Shown one piece after another: positions 38,243-50,800 of a stretch of DNA of 64,000 bases. The notes below the pieces were generated by a model. It saw only the letters and a list, made by a program, of their open reading frames with translations. It ran no database searches and was not told the origin of the DNA. How positions within the stretch are numbered: position 1 is the stretch's first letter; each line of letters begins with the position of its first letter. This DNA is from Spirodela intermedia (lineage: Eukaryota; Streptophyta; Magnoliopsida; Alismatales; Araceae): contig LR746269.1 in NCBI GenBank assembly GCA_902729315.2, positions 3,110,001 to 3,174,000 on the forward strand, in the 5' to 3' direction. Position numbers and translations under genes: made by a program.

Positions 38243-38255
38243 TTGGGCCACGTCA
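38243..38255. promoter_or_regulatory. TGGGCC plus CACGTCA motifs before the L18a-like gene
   Basis: TTGGGCCACGTCA combines a site II-like TGGGCC with an ACGT-core bZIP motif, about 80 bp before the start codon. It lies in the proximal promoter or 5'-UTR. The function is inferred from motif knowledge only. Confidence 0.4.
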
Positions 38256-38326
38256 TCGGCTCATGCTGCCAGCAACATGAAGTCTACGCTGCTGCCGGGG
38301 ATCGGAGGGGAAGTTGCAGAAGGAAG

Positions 38327-39665
38327 ATGGGCGGTGAGGGGAAGCACCACTACCAGGAGCCATATCCAGGGGCACCGCCGCCACAGGCGTACGGAACATT
38401 CCAGGGGCAGGGGTTGCCCCCTTACCCGCCGCCGCAGCCGGCGGTGGGGTTCCCGCAGCCGGTACCTCCGCCGGCGGCGATCTCCTCCTCCCCCGGCGAT
38501 CCCCCCTACTACCCTCATGGATACCAGACCGTCCAAGGTATTCGCGAGCACCACTCCTCCGTGCTTTTGAAATTCTGTTTCACTGAAGACAATTCGACGG
38601 ATCGCGATGTTCTTCATCGACGGGAAGAACTTCCCCTTCAATCTTGTGCGATTGATTTCTCAATCACGCGTAAGGGATTTCGTCCAGCCGAATCCCTAGT
38701 TACCTTCTGAATTGTGGCTGATGCGCGTGTTCTTAATCGTTTTTTATTCGAATTCATTGCAGCCTCCATATCCTTTTTCACATCTCCGTCCTGATCTGGA
38801 TCTAATTAGGGGAGGGAGATCTCCATCGATCGTCCAGCCCAACCGCTCATTTCCTAAAATGTTCTTCCTTATGCTCAAATTTCTTTGAAAACGGGGGTTC
38901 CATGCCTATCTATTTTGAGATTCCAGCCCTCGGTACAACGGGATCCCCACCAGATCGCCAGCATATTCGTTTTATTTTATTTTATCTTGACTTTTATCTC
39001 CCACCGATCTTAGATATATCGCGGGAATAGGTTTCTCCGTCGACCATCTCAAAACCATCGCTCATCTCGTGAATTAATCTCACCCTCTCCATTAATTTCT
39101 TCTTTTATTTATTTAATTATCTTGAAAACCAGAGATTTTCACTCCCGATTCCCCAAGAACTTGCATGTGAAGCTCCCGTTTCTGCATCCGTTGACCCTCG
39201 CTTGTGCAGCAGTCGCCGAAGGGCACCCCGTGAGAGAGCCGCGCCTCCCCTGCTGCGGCGTCGGCCTGGGCTGGTTCCTGTGAGTATCATCCTCCAGATA
39301 GTTACCGATCACAATTATTGTATGGCTGATCCTCCCGTGCCCCGCAAGGTTCATAATCGGGTTCTTCCTCGTCGCCATTCCCTGGTACATGGGAGCGTTC
39401 CTCCTCTTCTGCAGCATGGTCGATCGAAGGGAGAAGCCCGGATACGTCGCCTGCACAATCGCCGTGAGTATCAAAGAAAGCCCTCAACTTTCGTGAAGAG
39501 AATTTAAATTTCTCCCCCATTTTGTGAGAATTGAGGAAAATATGTTTATGGGGGGTGATCTGATTGGATCCCCCGACCGAGCAGCTCATCTCTCTGACGT
39601 TGACTTTTGGACAGGCTGTTCTTGCCACAGTGGCCATCGTTGTCGGGGCAACGAATGGGGGCTGA
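38327..39665 (+). CDS. 60S ribosomal protein L18a-like family membrane protein, 4 exons
   Basis: Exons 38327-38537, 39210-39279, 39349-39463 and 39615-39665 give 148 residues with consistent phases. The first ~70 residues are Pro/Gly/Tyr-rich (YPGAPPPQAYGTFQGQGLPP) and look disordered. The second part begins PRLPCCGVGLGWFL and contains two hydrophobic segments (about 88-112 and 123-145), joined by a short charged loop, SMVDRREKPGY. This layout matches plant proteins annotated as ribosomal protein L18a-like. The family name is misleading: the sequence looks like a small membrane protein and I see no evidence for a ribosomal role. Its biochemical function is unknown to me. The ATG chosen is the one that opens the conserved MGGEGKHHYQEPYPG start; upstream in-frame sequence is leader. 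Confidence 0.88.
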
Positions 39666-39860
39666 CTCATGATCAGTCCATTGGACCATGCTTTTGTTCT
39701 CTGATTTGTGAAATAATCATGGTGCTTTGTGGTAAGAAATCATGTATTAGACTGCGAGCGGACGATTGTTGAACCTTGTCCATCTGTAATTATATTCGGT
39801 ATATTTTTATGTGTATTTTTATATTATTATATATATATATATAGATATATATCTAGCGAG

Positions 39861-39908
<48 letters not shown>

Positions 39909-39997
39909 AGAGATTTACGGTGCTGAATATTAGGGCTTCATTTTTAAAAATATAATCGATTAACGGAGTATATCATTAAACATTAAAAACCAGAGGA
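39666..39997. other. Intergenic with AT and GA microsatellites
   Basis: This is the 3' flank of the L18a-like gene. A TA-rich tract lies near 39828-39852 and a GA tract at 39864-39901. No exon is recognised. Confidence 0.6.
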
Positions 39998-40176
39998 GCA
40001 CGTGCGGGAACCGGTAAGGTGGTTGGTGGGCGAAGGGTATGCTGTTGGCACGTGCGAGGACCCGGCTACTAGGTTGGTGGGGGGGTAGTAGACTGTTGTT
40101 GGCGCGCGCGCGAAACCGGTAAGTGGGAGTGGGAGTTGGTGAGAGTAGCGATAGGCGGCTGCTGGCACATGCGGCT
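39998..40176. repeat. Degenerate ~50-63-bp tandem repeat with G-box cores, upstream of the hydrolase gene
   Basis: Units start near 39998, 40048, 40102 and 40165 (the last is partial). Each has the order GCACGTGCG-like core, ACCGG(T/C)-like word, GTTGGTG-like word, then GCTGTTGG or GCTGCTGG. The cores are CACGTG (39999-40004), CACGTG (40049-40054), a CGCGCG variant (40103-40110) and CACATG (40166-40171). The array ends about 100 bp before the start codon at 40277, so it probably lies in the promoter or leader. Confidence 0.7.
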
Positions 40177-40276
40177 GCACTGGTCGGTCATTCCTCCTTA
40201 GGATCGATCTTCAGGGTCTTCCTACTTCCTCCGGGCTACCTGCCGAGCGCCTGCGCGGAGGGGGAGGATTCAGAAA

Positions 40277-43200
40277 ATGGCGCCGGAAGCTGCGAACCAG
40301 GAAGAGGTAGGAATTCCCGCCGATCTCCGGTTTCCAAGACGGAGATATCAGCCGAAAGCTGTGCAGGAGTTCTGATGTGAACTTGTTAGAATCCATTTTT
40401 AGGTGGTTCTTGCGCAGGAGGTGAGCCATGTGAGGGTGCTCACTCTGAACCGCCCGCGGCAGTTGAATGTGATCTCCTCCAGAGTGGTAAGAGTCTGATG
40501 TCTCTGGTGATCGTCCGATTTTTCGGGACTTCGTTGTAGGTTCCTGGTGGTAATGTTCTCGAAATATGATGATGAACGCCAGGTCTCTCTCGTTGCCGGC
40601 TTCCTCGAGAAATGGGAGAGAGACGAGGATGCGAAGCTCGTCATAATCAAGGTTTTGGGGACTTCTTTCCGGGGTTTTCAGACGATTTCTGATTTCAGTC
40701 GACTTGAGAGTGCTGTAGGAATTGTTCATTAATATTTTGCCTTTCAGGGAGTTGGGCGAGCTTTCTCTGCCGGAGGGGATCTGAAGATGTTCTACGAGGG
40801 GAGATTAGGTAATGAGAAAGCGAATCTAATCGTAGAACTATGGTAGAATAAGTGCGACTTGGACAGCACATTAGGCTTCCGAGATGACTTAAATGTACCA
40901 CTAAGCATAAACGATGAGGTTGCTTCCTGATATTGCCTCATTTAAGGCCCTACACCTCCTCTTGGCTTAATTTTCGTAGCAAATTTTAAAATCTTCGTAC
41001 ATGTTTTTCTTTATTTTTCTCCTAGTAGATAATTCATCAACAAATACTCACGGGTGCTGTTTACATTTGGCAGACGACTCATGTCTCGAAGTTGTTTACA
41101 GAATGTATTGGTTGTGTAATCACATTCACAGCTATAAGAAGACACAGGTACTGGTTCAATGAGAAAAAAACATTGCTGAAATTGGCTACTTTAGAAGAGT
41201 ATCATGCGCACCCCGGTTTTGGAACATGTGAGCACTAATCGTGGTCTTCAAACCTCCAGGTATCTCTGGTTCAGGGAATCGTCATGGGAGGAGGTGCAGC
41301 TTTCACTGTCCCTTCAAAGTTTTCAGTTGTCACCGAGAAGACTGTGAGAATCTTTAGATCTATGATTGTGTCTCTTGGGGAAGCTTTCTTATGAAACCTT
41401 GCTTCAAACACTGTCCCAGTAATTTCCAGATTTCCAGTAATTTCAAACACTGTGTCACCCTCTCCTCCCCTAACAACTCATTTCCAGATGTTCGCTGTTC
41501 CTGAGGCCAGCATTGGATTTCATACTGACTGCAGTTTCTCATACATACTCTCACGTCTCCCGGGGCATCTTGGTAAGCACATTTCATTTATGAATGCGAT
41601 GACACATCAGATGGGCATTCTTTCTATCCATGTGTATATTAATGCTACAATTAGGTGACAATTAGACCCCCCCCCCCCCTTCCCCACAAATCGTAGAGAA
41701 TATGACGAAATCATCACCAAAATGAGTCGATATCTTTTATTATTACTGAGGACTAATGTGAATAAATTTTAGGGGAATTCTTGGCCTTAACTGGGGCAAG
41801 GCTGAGCGGGAATGAAATGGTTTCTGCTGGGCTTGCTACCCACTTTGTTCCATCTGAGGTTTGTGTCCTTTCTTCTTGTTATGTTCCTTGACTTGGAGTG
41901 GATGTTGATATGCTTATTTGACGGTAAAAGTTTCATGAACAATCTCTAAGTTTTGTTGCGTTCAAATGCTAAGTGGCGACCTATTTATGAGCTCGAAGCC
42001 TCAACTTTATGGCAAACATTCTGAAAAAAACTATGATAAAATTTACACGATACATTTAAGAGTATTATTGACCCATTTACTAAAAACTATTTTGTATAGT
42101 TCTGTATGAAAAATGAATTTCTCTTCCAGGTTCCATGGCTTTGGTTTGATTTCTCCATTGAAACCTTTCTTGTGACAGAAATTAAACGAGCTTGAGGAGC
42201 ATTTGTTGAACTTAAACACGGGAGACGAGGATAAAGTGAGGACGACCATTGAAGAATTCAAAGTAGACGTCCAACCTGATGAAGATAGTGTCTTAAACAA
42301 GTAATGGGATTCTGCATTTTACGTAGAGGCTTATGATTATTATTTTTATATTTTATCAGTTGACCTTTGTTCAAATAGGCTTTCAGTGATCAACAAATGC
42401 TTCGCAAAAGAAACTGTTGAAGAGATAATATCATCGCTTGTGAGTCTTCTAGAACTTTAAGCTGCCTTTTTTTTCATCTGAAAATTTTCCGTGATGAATT
42501 TAGTTGGACTATATCTCAAATTTATTTCAAATTATTATTTTTTTATACAGGCCGTTTTAATGACATATATTATTGCCCTGTATTAGATTTGGTTGGTAAA
42601 ATTAAACCGAAATGAATCATTGATTTTACTGGGTGACTTTTTTCACTCCATCTTTGTCGAGCTTAAACCAAATATAATCTTCATAGAGGCTCTTAAGATA
42701 TTTCCATTCATTTGTAGCTAGAAGATAAATCTTGTTAAAGGGAGCATAATGGCCTATTGGTTTCGGGAAATCTAGTGCATTGTCCAAGGAGAATAGCTGC
42801 TCCTACTGGGAAAACTATGCGCTAGGGAAGAAGAGGAGAAGAAACTCCACCATTATGGAAACCAAAAGCGAAGAGAAACTTAGAATGCTAAAGATGCGCA
42901 TCGACAAAAGTTTAAAGAAAATAGCGAAGGGACTTTAAAACAATGGTCAATGGACGAACTCATAATGGAATCAGAGAAACTAACTCTTATCGTTTCAGAC
43001 ATCTGTAGGGCACCTGGGGTGATCTCCAACCAGTCATTTCTTCTCTAGTTCAGCTATTGACAAAGATCTGTGTTCTTGGGCCCAAAGAGGCTTCTTTCTG
43101 TCTGAGTTCCTGATAAAAGGTGAACACGATTACCTTTTGTCTTGTCAGGAAGCTGAAGCGGGCTCCGAAGGAAATGGATGGATAACCCCTCTACTCAAGG

Positions 43201-43567
43201 GAATGAAGAGGTCTGCTCCCACTGGACTGAAGATAACATTAAGATCGGTGAGACCTCTGCCAGCCTAGCGTTCAATTGCTTTTCCCCTGGTGTTGCCTAG
43301 CGTGATACCTGTTTTCCTTCTTTGACAGGTCCGAGAAGGCCGGAAGCAGACACTAGCTGAGTGCATGAAGAAGGAATTCAGGCTCACCATGAACATACTG
43401 AGATCCGTGATCTCAGGGGACGTGTATGAGGTAAGAGGGAAAATTTCCAGCTTCATTTTAGTCCCTTGATCCATGCGGCCTCTCCGGATCTACTGATCCT
43501 TGTTTTCCAGGGTATCCGAGCTCTGACGATCGACAAGGACAATGCCCCCAAGGTTTCCAGCTACCCC

Positions 43568-43599
<32 letters not shown>

Positions 43600-44099
43600 C
43601 CTCTCTCTCTCTCTCTCTATCGCTAGGGCTATAACTGACTGTGCTACGTGCAAACTGGAAGTGGAACCCACCAACTCTGGAGGAAGTGAGCAGTGAGAAG
43701 GTGGATCTCGTTTTCCTGCCGTTCAAGGACGAGCTTGAGCTCAACATTCCAGCTGAAGGTGACGCGTTCAGGTAACAAACCCCAACCCATCTTAAACTGC
43801 CCACGGGGTCCGTATCGCCTCATCTTCAGCACCTCCATTTGAATAACTGGAGGCATACACATACCATGAGTTCATATGAACACTTAATTATCTTTATAAA
43901 TAAATAAATAAATAAACAAAAATAGAAGTAGATTCCTTTCCTAGTTCTTTCTTGCGGCAGGGTTGACACCAAGATAATTTTATTTATTTCCTGATTGAGT
44001 TCTACTGCCCTAAATCGAGCCAGGTGGACCGGCAAGTACGAGGACTCCGTCTACCCGGAGCTGCAGAGCAAGCGCCGCCAGGTAGAGGCGGCTCCCTAA
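40277..44099 (+). CDS. 3-hydroxyisobutyryl-CoA hydrolase-like protein, 15 exons
   Basis: This is a crotonase-fold enzyme. The family hydrolyses 3-hydroxyisobutyryl-CoA in valine breakdown, and some plant members act on related acyl-CoAs. Exons: 40277-40306, 40403-40486, 40583-40651, 40748-40808, 41074-41147, 41260-41343, 41488-41572, 41773-41858, 42179-42300, 42379-42439, 43149-43247, 43329-43430, 43511-43552, 43662-43771, 44024-44099. They give 394 residues, normal for the family. Motifs: LTLNRPRQLNVI near the start, FSAGGDLKM (oxyanion-hole region, ~67-75), QGIVMGGGAAF (~111-120), VPEASIGFHTDCSFSYILSR (Glu140 and Asp148 in catalytic positions), and the C-terminal ADKDNAPKW-type segment, here TIDKDNAPKWNPPTL. 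No transit peptide is evident, and the C-terminus (RRQVEAAP) is not a clear peroxisomal signal, so its compartment is uncertain. The acceptor of exon 14 (GGAAG) is weak. Confidence 0.93.
43569..43618. repeat. CT microsatellite inside a 109-nt intron of the hydrolase gene
   Basis: An almost pure CT tract of 50 bp occupies about half of intron 13 (43553-43661) and may serve as its polypyrimidine tract. Confidence 0.95.
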
Positions 44100-44895
44100 T
44101 CCAAGGCCAAGCGGACTCACTCGAGGCTGGTGGTTTATATGGAGCAGCAGCAGTGCCAGCAGCAGGAGGGATCCTCCATCAGGAAAAATAATGCATCCAA
44201 TAATGGCAAGCGGCCGACTAAGAAAAGCATAGAGATATGTTATATGCGTAGATTCTGTACTGAAGAGAGCGTTTTCTTGGAGGGTGCATGCCGCCATCAG
44301 GCATTTTCTCGTACACGAATATCAATCAGACTAGGAAGGTTTGTTTGACCTGGGAATAAGTAGTAGGCCTAGTAAACGGCCTGGGCTGTCTCTGTGTGTG
44401 TGTGACTGAAACCAGCCCCTGCTCGGGCCCATCTCTGTAGGCCACACCTAGGGGATGTGACACAGAAGCTCAAGAGTCCACTTTCTTCTCTCACCTATCT
44501 TTCTAAAGATCCCCTGCCTGGCACTCCTCTCTCTCTCTCTCTCTCTCTCAAGAGTAACGGTTTTAACGTTCTTCAAAGCCATTCAATGGTCAAGATCACA
44601 CTGGATCGACCGGAGGGCCCATCCAGTCACAAACAAAAGGACTGCCAAGCAGGGAGACTGGGCGAGCGGCAGCCACCCCCACCCCCCCCCGCGTCCGGAG
44701 TGGACACCAACATCGGCCCATTAAACAATATGTCTTGTCGATTGATTGAATGATTTCCCATTGCTTAAAAGATTGTGCACACATTGGAGAGAGAGAGAGA
44801 TGCAGCTCATCATCATAACATACTCGCCTCATAAATGTGGGCATTAGAGAGAGAGAGAGAGAGAGGAAGTCAGGAAACCAGCGGCTCCACAGTCC
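44100..44895. other. Spacer between convergent genes
   Basis: This holds the 3'-UTRs and flanks of the hydrolase gene (+) and VPS16 (-), with short CT (about 44529-44550) and GA (about 44847-44863) tracts and a poly-C run near 44679. No further gene is seen. Confidence 0.7.
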
Positions 44896-47800
44896 CTAGA
44901 CTCCCTGGAAAGGGAACCGATCCCTGATCGCATCAAGAGTGGCAGCCACATTCTGGGGGAAGGACAGCTTGAATCGGCTGAGAAGTTCCCCATCTTTCGC
45001 CTCCGCCGCTGCATCAGCAGCTTCCCTGGCCATGCCGATGCGGTCGAAAGCCTGGCCAAAGTGAAGAAGCAATCTGAGCATCGGAGCTCACAGCCAAAGA
45101 GGGTGCGTGCATGAGAATCATAACTTCAGGAGGGAGGAGGAGATGAAGTTGAGTTGACAACTTCAGAGATCTAGAACGCGTCTGGTCGGCGTCCTTAGCT
45201 AGAAGGTTCCGGGGAAAGCTAGGGGAATTCATACCTCGGCCTTTTCCCGGGGATCAGTGAGCTTCGGGATGTATTTGAGAGCTTCAGCCTTCTCGCCGGC
45301 GTTGATGCACGCCTCTACAAACGGCTTGAAACCTAGGAATTTCAGAGACTATTCTTTAGATGATGACGATGATGATGATGATGATGATGATGAACTAAAG
45401 AGGGAGATTTGAAAACGCGACGACGTGCAGTCATGTGAATGAAAAGAAAAATATATATTAGAATATCGGGAAAGAAAACTCTCATTTTATCATCATCAGC
45501 AAGCTCGGCCTGATTTGAGATTTCGATGCGTCAGGTGATGAACTAAATGGACGACTTTTTTATAAGTGCAATGATGGATCGTAGTCTAAACGAAAATAAA
45601 ACAAAAATGATGGGTCGTAGTGTAAAGATAATTGCCACTTTTATCATCAAGAATGCTTCGACTTGATCACTGCAAGCAAGGTTAGGGTTCTACCCTGATG
45701 GGACTAGAAGAAAAGGGAGGGGTGCATGCTTCAACAAAGAGTTCGAATGATACCAACTGGAGATTTCAATGCATTGGATGACGAACAAAATGGACAATTT
45801 TGAAAGCCCAATGCTGGATAGTAAGCATTGGGAAAGAAAACTCCCCAGGAACGCTTTGATCTGGTCATTACAAGCCATGTCAGGGTGGTTCTACGCTGGT
45901 GGGAGGGAATATAGCAGAGTTGGGAGCGGGCTATGACAACTTGTCCCCCCATGTCTAAATAACAAGCCTTAAATTCTTGGCTCTTCAACTATAGTCTTCC
46001 AAATTTAGAGCAATCTTTGATTGTCTACTGCAGCCTGGAGGAGTCCTGAAGTTTGAGACCTCTTCATCGCGAAAGTGATTTCAACTGTGAACGGAAGACT
46101 GTTTGAAGCTTTCAGAAGACTCGAGTAGGGTACCTTCTCAGGTAACTTTGCCGTTTCTGGTGACTGATACAGTTTAAAAGGCAGAAAAGTAGGGTATATT
46201 ATCTTCTGATTAATCAAACCTACGCTGGTAAAGATGCGTCCAAGCCATCGTGAATACTACAGATCTTGATTCACATCATGAACCAGAGGTTGACTAATAT
46301 AGTGGGTAGGAATCACGGCCTCCAAACCCTGTCCATTGCAGAGAATAATTAACTGGAAGTAATCAATCATTCAAGCCACGATTATGATGGATAACATAGA
46401 TTCATCCATTTCTGTGATCCCCACATCAAAAAAAAATCACATTTTTGTCACCATATAAAGATCGAGTCTGAAGGAGGTCGCTGAAAACATTAGACGTCAT
46501 AAAACTTCAAAAGAAAAAAAAAGTGGCGAAAAGTTATTGAGATGAACAGGGGAATCAGAGTTAACTCCGGAAGCAAAGAAAATAGTTATTGAGACGATTA
46601 CCGAGTGAAAATTGCATTACAGAATATAATAAAGGATTTGGGAAAACCATAAACCCTACCGGTTGGAGGCCTCTTCTCCTTGGAGAACTTTTCCAGAGCA
46701 TCCCAGTCTCTGATTGTTGCCAGAGCAGACGACTTCAGCCAGTACCATCTTTTCTCAGAAACCTGCAGAAGATAGCCATTGAAAGAGAGATTCAATAACA
46801 AGAACCCTGCGACTGATTCACGCAAGGTAGTCAGGTAGGGAACGCTAACGACCTTGAAGTCCTGTTTTACTCTCGTTGCAGCACGGTGGTTACCCAACAC
46901 GATACATGTGCAGATTGTATCACTGATACTTGAGTCAACAAATATAGCCTGTTTGGTTGACACTTCTAGTTCATGTTGGACCCTGAAAAATTTGGCACAG
47001 GAGACCGTGCATGAGAAAGAAAGAAAAAAACCCCTGGCCCACGTACTTCAACATGGGGTCCTCTTAAAGAAGCATGCACACTTTCAGCCTTTCAATACAT
47101 TTAATTTAATATATAGAAAATTAACGAACGATAACTTTTCGAAGAAAATCGTTTCTCTATTCTTCTAGTTCTGTCACTAAAAATTAAGCCGATTTTCGCC
47201 ATGACCAAGTTTCAATGCTTCTCTTGGTGACAGGCAGAGGATTGTCAGATGTCGAAGAAATTGCAATGGATGCCGGCTTCCTCAGATATCCATGGCACCA
47301 TTTTTGGCCATCTTCGATACAAACTGTTGATAGTATCTTGGCCGCAAGAAAATCCAAGTTTGGAATAGAATAATTTGTTTTCATGTGAAAGCACATAGCA
47401 CATAATTGTCTTCTCTAGTGCTTCTACTTTCCTCTCTCAAACTAGTCATCTTAACCAAAAGAAACGAGAAAATCGAATGCTTCTCTATCTCTTAGCCAGA
47501 AAGACAGGTTCCTAAATCCCAGTATCACTTAGACTTGGGAGACTGAGCAACAAGAAAACAAGGAACAGAAGGGAAAGGAAGAGGGATGAAGAAGTTCTAA
47601 AAAGGCTTTCCAAGCTTTAGTGATAATTGCATATGTGCTCAGTTGGAGCTACAATTGCGAGTTGAAGAAATTTAATAAAAAAGTGGTGGCCATGTTGTAA
47701 ACGTAGCAGAAAAAGAACGAGCCCTGCGGTAAAAAGTTAACAGGGCCGAACGTGGCACCTGACTCTGCAAATCAAACAATTTGAAAAATGATGATTCCTA

Positions 47801-50800
47801 GATCCTTCTGTCCAAAAATGTATTTTAAAAGAGAAATGAATTCAAGGAGGAATATCGCTAACAGAACATGACCACCTATTAAAAAATATAAGGGCAATAA
47901 GCAAAATGTTTTCTTGGAAATGAATAAATAAAAGCATGTCTGCCAGGTTCTACTTCGAAAAGACAATGAGACATGATATTAAAAAAAAGTTTGATTCTAA
48001 ATACAGTTTTTCGTGCGTTACTTCAACAACTTTGCATGTTCTTCAGCGGCCTTTGATTCAAAGGCATGTTCCTTGGTCTCAGAGAAAAGTTTATGTGCCT
48101 GCTCTATAACTCTTATGCGTGGACCCTGTAAAGGAGATCCAGATCCTTTGCTTGCCGACAGATTATTACCTATTTCCCATGATTCTTTCAGCAAGAGGTA
48201 GGCCACATCCTACAAGAGAAGCTTTCAAAAGATTATAAAAAGAGCAAGGAGAAAGCATGCATTTTATGCATTAGTCAAGCATTAACATAGAATACAGAAG
48301 CGGCCAGGCGTTTGAGAGTAGAAATTTCAGGACAACGGAAAGAAAACTTTGAAGAAAAATTTCAGGAATGAATGGGACTGAAATATAATGTCCATTGTAT
48401 TTAAGACATGAATGAAACTGTGCCCTTTTATAAGAAGTGACATATCTTTGTTATCATGTTCCTTCTGACATTGTATAAATGAATTATAGGAGCCCTGGCC
48501 TGTAAAAATAATAAATCATGAATTAGGTTAGGAGTCGTATGAAAGAGTGCCAAATTTTTTTCATATATTCGAAGCAAGGATTGTCACATAGGAAATTTTT
48601 CATGTTTAGTCTTGTGAGCTCTGGTCCTTAGCAGAGCTAGTTTGGCAGAGGAAATTAATCCAAGTGAAAAATTTTAAAGTCACTTCATAAAAAAAAACGA
48701 GGAAATTTAATGCCATAAGACAGGACGATAATTCATACATACATGGAGCTGACTGATTGATAAAAAGAAGTCCTTCAAAAATTCATGTTTATAACACCTA
48801 CAAACAAGAAAGCAAGAAATCATTCAACGTCAATGATCATCTTCATCAAGAATCATAAGAGTCAATCTGAGTATTGCAGGGATGAGATGCATTACCGTGC
48901 ATATGTTATGAACAAATCACGAACCAAAGGCTTTGCATGAATCATTCCGAGAAATTCTAAAGGAGATTTCTGCAGTAACAAACAGAAATCAGGCACGTGC
49001 ACATTTTCTACAGCAAAACTAATATGCAACACGCGAGAGGAACAATGTTAAATGGCATATGTAACAAGCAAAATCAAAAGGAGTGAGACAAGGGACAGGA
49101 TTTTAATGCTTAATACCTTCTGCCACACATGAAAAAGAACAAGATAAACAAGATCTGTATCACCACTTTCAGATGCCTTCATGAAAGTGGTCTCATCTTC
49201 TCCTATGCTTAATAACAAAGGAACCTGGTTTGAATGGAGACAATTTCAATACCCTCTCTTATCTCCCTAAGAAAATAAATTAGAAACAAATTTCAGCTTC
49301 GTAATAAAAACCTGTTTAGAAGAACGAGGTTCATGGTCAACAAGCATGGCTGCCAATTTTCTTCTTCCAGAATTATCAGCATGTGCCGCAATAGCTGCAT
49401 AAGATATGCCCTTGCATAACTTCAACTGAAAAAACCAAAACCTCATATCAAAAGCTTTTCTTCCCAAAACTAGGTAACGACATGTGTTGTCTTCTCAATA
49501 AGTCTCAGGTGAGGAATTTGAACCTTGTCAAGCAAAATATCAAGGAGATCAGCATCATTACTGGCCGAGGAAGCTGCTATCTTTGCACAAGCCCAATGCA
49601 TTATAACCACCTCCTGCACAAGAAAACGACAGAAAATGGCTATTCAGCTTCTAAAAATATATGGATTCTTCATGGTAGGGAAAAGGCTGAAAATCGAGAC
49701 ACTAGTAGTTTTCTACAGACGGGTTAGAAAAAACCAAAACCAGAATTTTCATGCACACGACTTTGCTCTGAAAATAAGCTAAAACGAATCATATCCTTCA
49801 GTTCAGCATTACTCTCAATGTATGACTGGAAATTCCTTATAAAGTTTATTTTAAGAGTATGGTGCTTCATAGCGCATTCAAAGATTTGGGCTACAAAATT
49901 GACGCCAAAGGACTGCAATTCATAAACGAAGTTCTAAGGGAATATCCTGGGGTTCTCACCAAAGAACTGGAACCAGCTGAGATATCAACATAAAAAAATC
50001 GCTTCAAAAATCAAAATTTAGACACAGCCATCCTTTTACAACGAGCATTCTCCTAAATTTTTTATGTTTGCCTACCATTATAGAAGGAAAACTCAGTAAA
50101 CTGTAAGAAAGATAATTATTTCATTTTGGGATAGAAATCACTAAGAACGAACTTTTGACTTATTGAAATCAACATTTCTTACATAAACAGAAACAATCCA
50201 TATATGCATCATGAACAATCTCAATCACTTCATAATCGATCTCAATTTTGTCCCCATTATCTTTGAAGCAACACATGGACCACACAACAGTCGTGCTCTT
50301 GCTGAAGAGCGCAAGAATACACTGCTGATTATATTTGTGCCATTTGTGTAAAGATTTCAGACATTAAAAAAAGGAGAAGTTAAGACATTGTAAACCTAGT
50401 GTGTCTATCTGACAGCTGTTTGATGCCCACTAGCAACCTCGAACGAAGTCCTCCATAGTTCAGACCTTAATGACGGTAGCTCTTGACTTCATTTGTTCAC
50501 ATTCAACTGGTTAAGCTTTACTACAGCTGCCCCATTAGTTTTCAGGAGAGAGCACTGAATTGGTACCATTTATGAACTCGGTAATCCAAGAAACTCATAC
50601 GTATCGACCTGACACGCGGGACAGGTCCCAATAGCCTTAAAAATAAAAAATAAACATTAGATTTTTTTAAAGATGGACTAATAAATTTTAAGGCTGAATA
50701 TAAAATACTTTTAGCATGAAATATACACGACAGTAGAATGTTTCGGGAGTAAAAATTGATTCTGAAAAACCCACAAAATGTACCACCCTACTTGCTCTTC

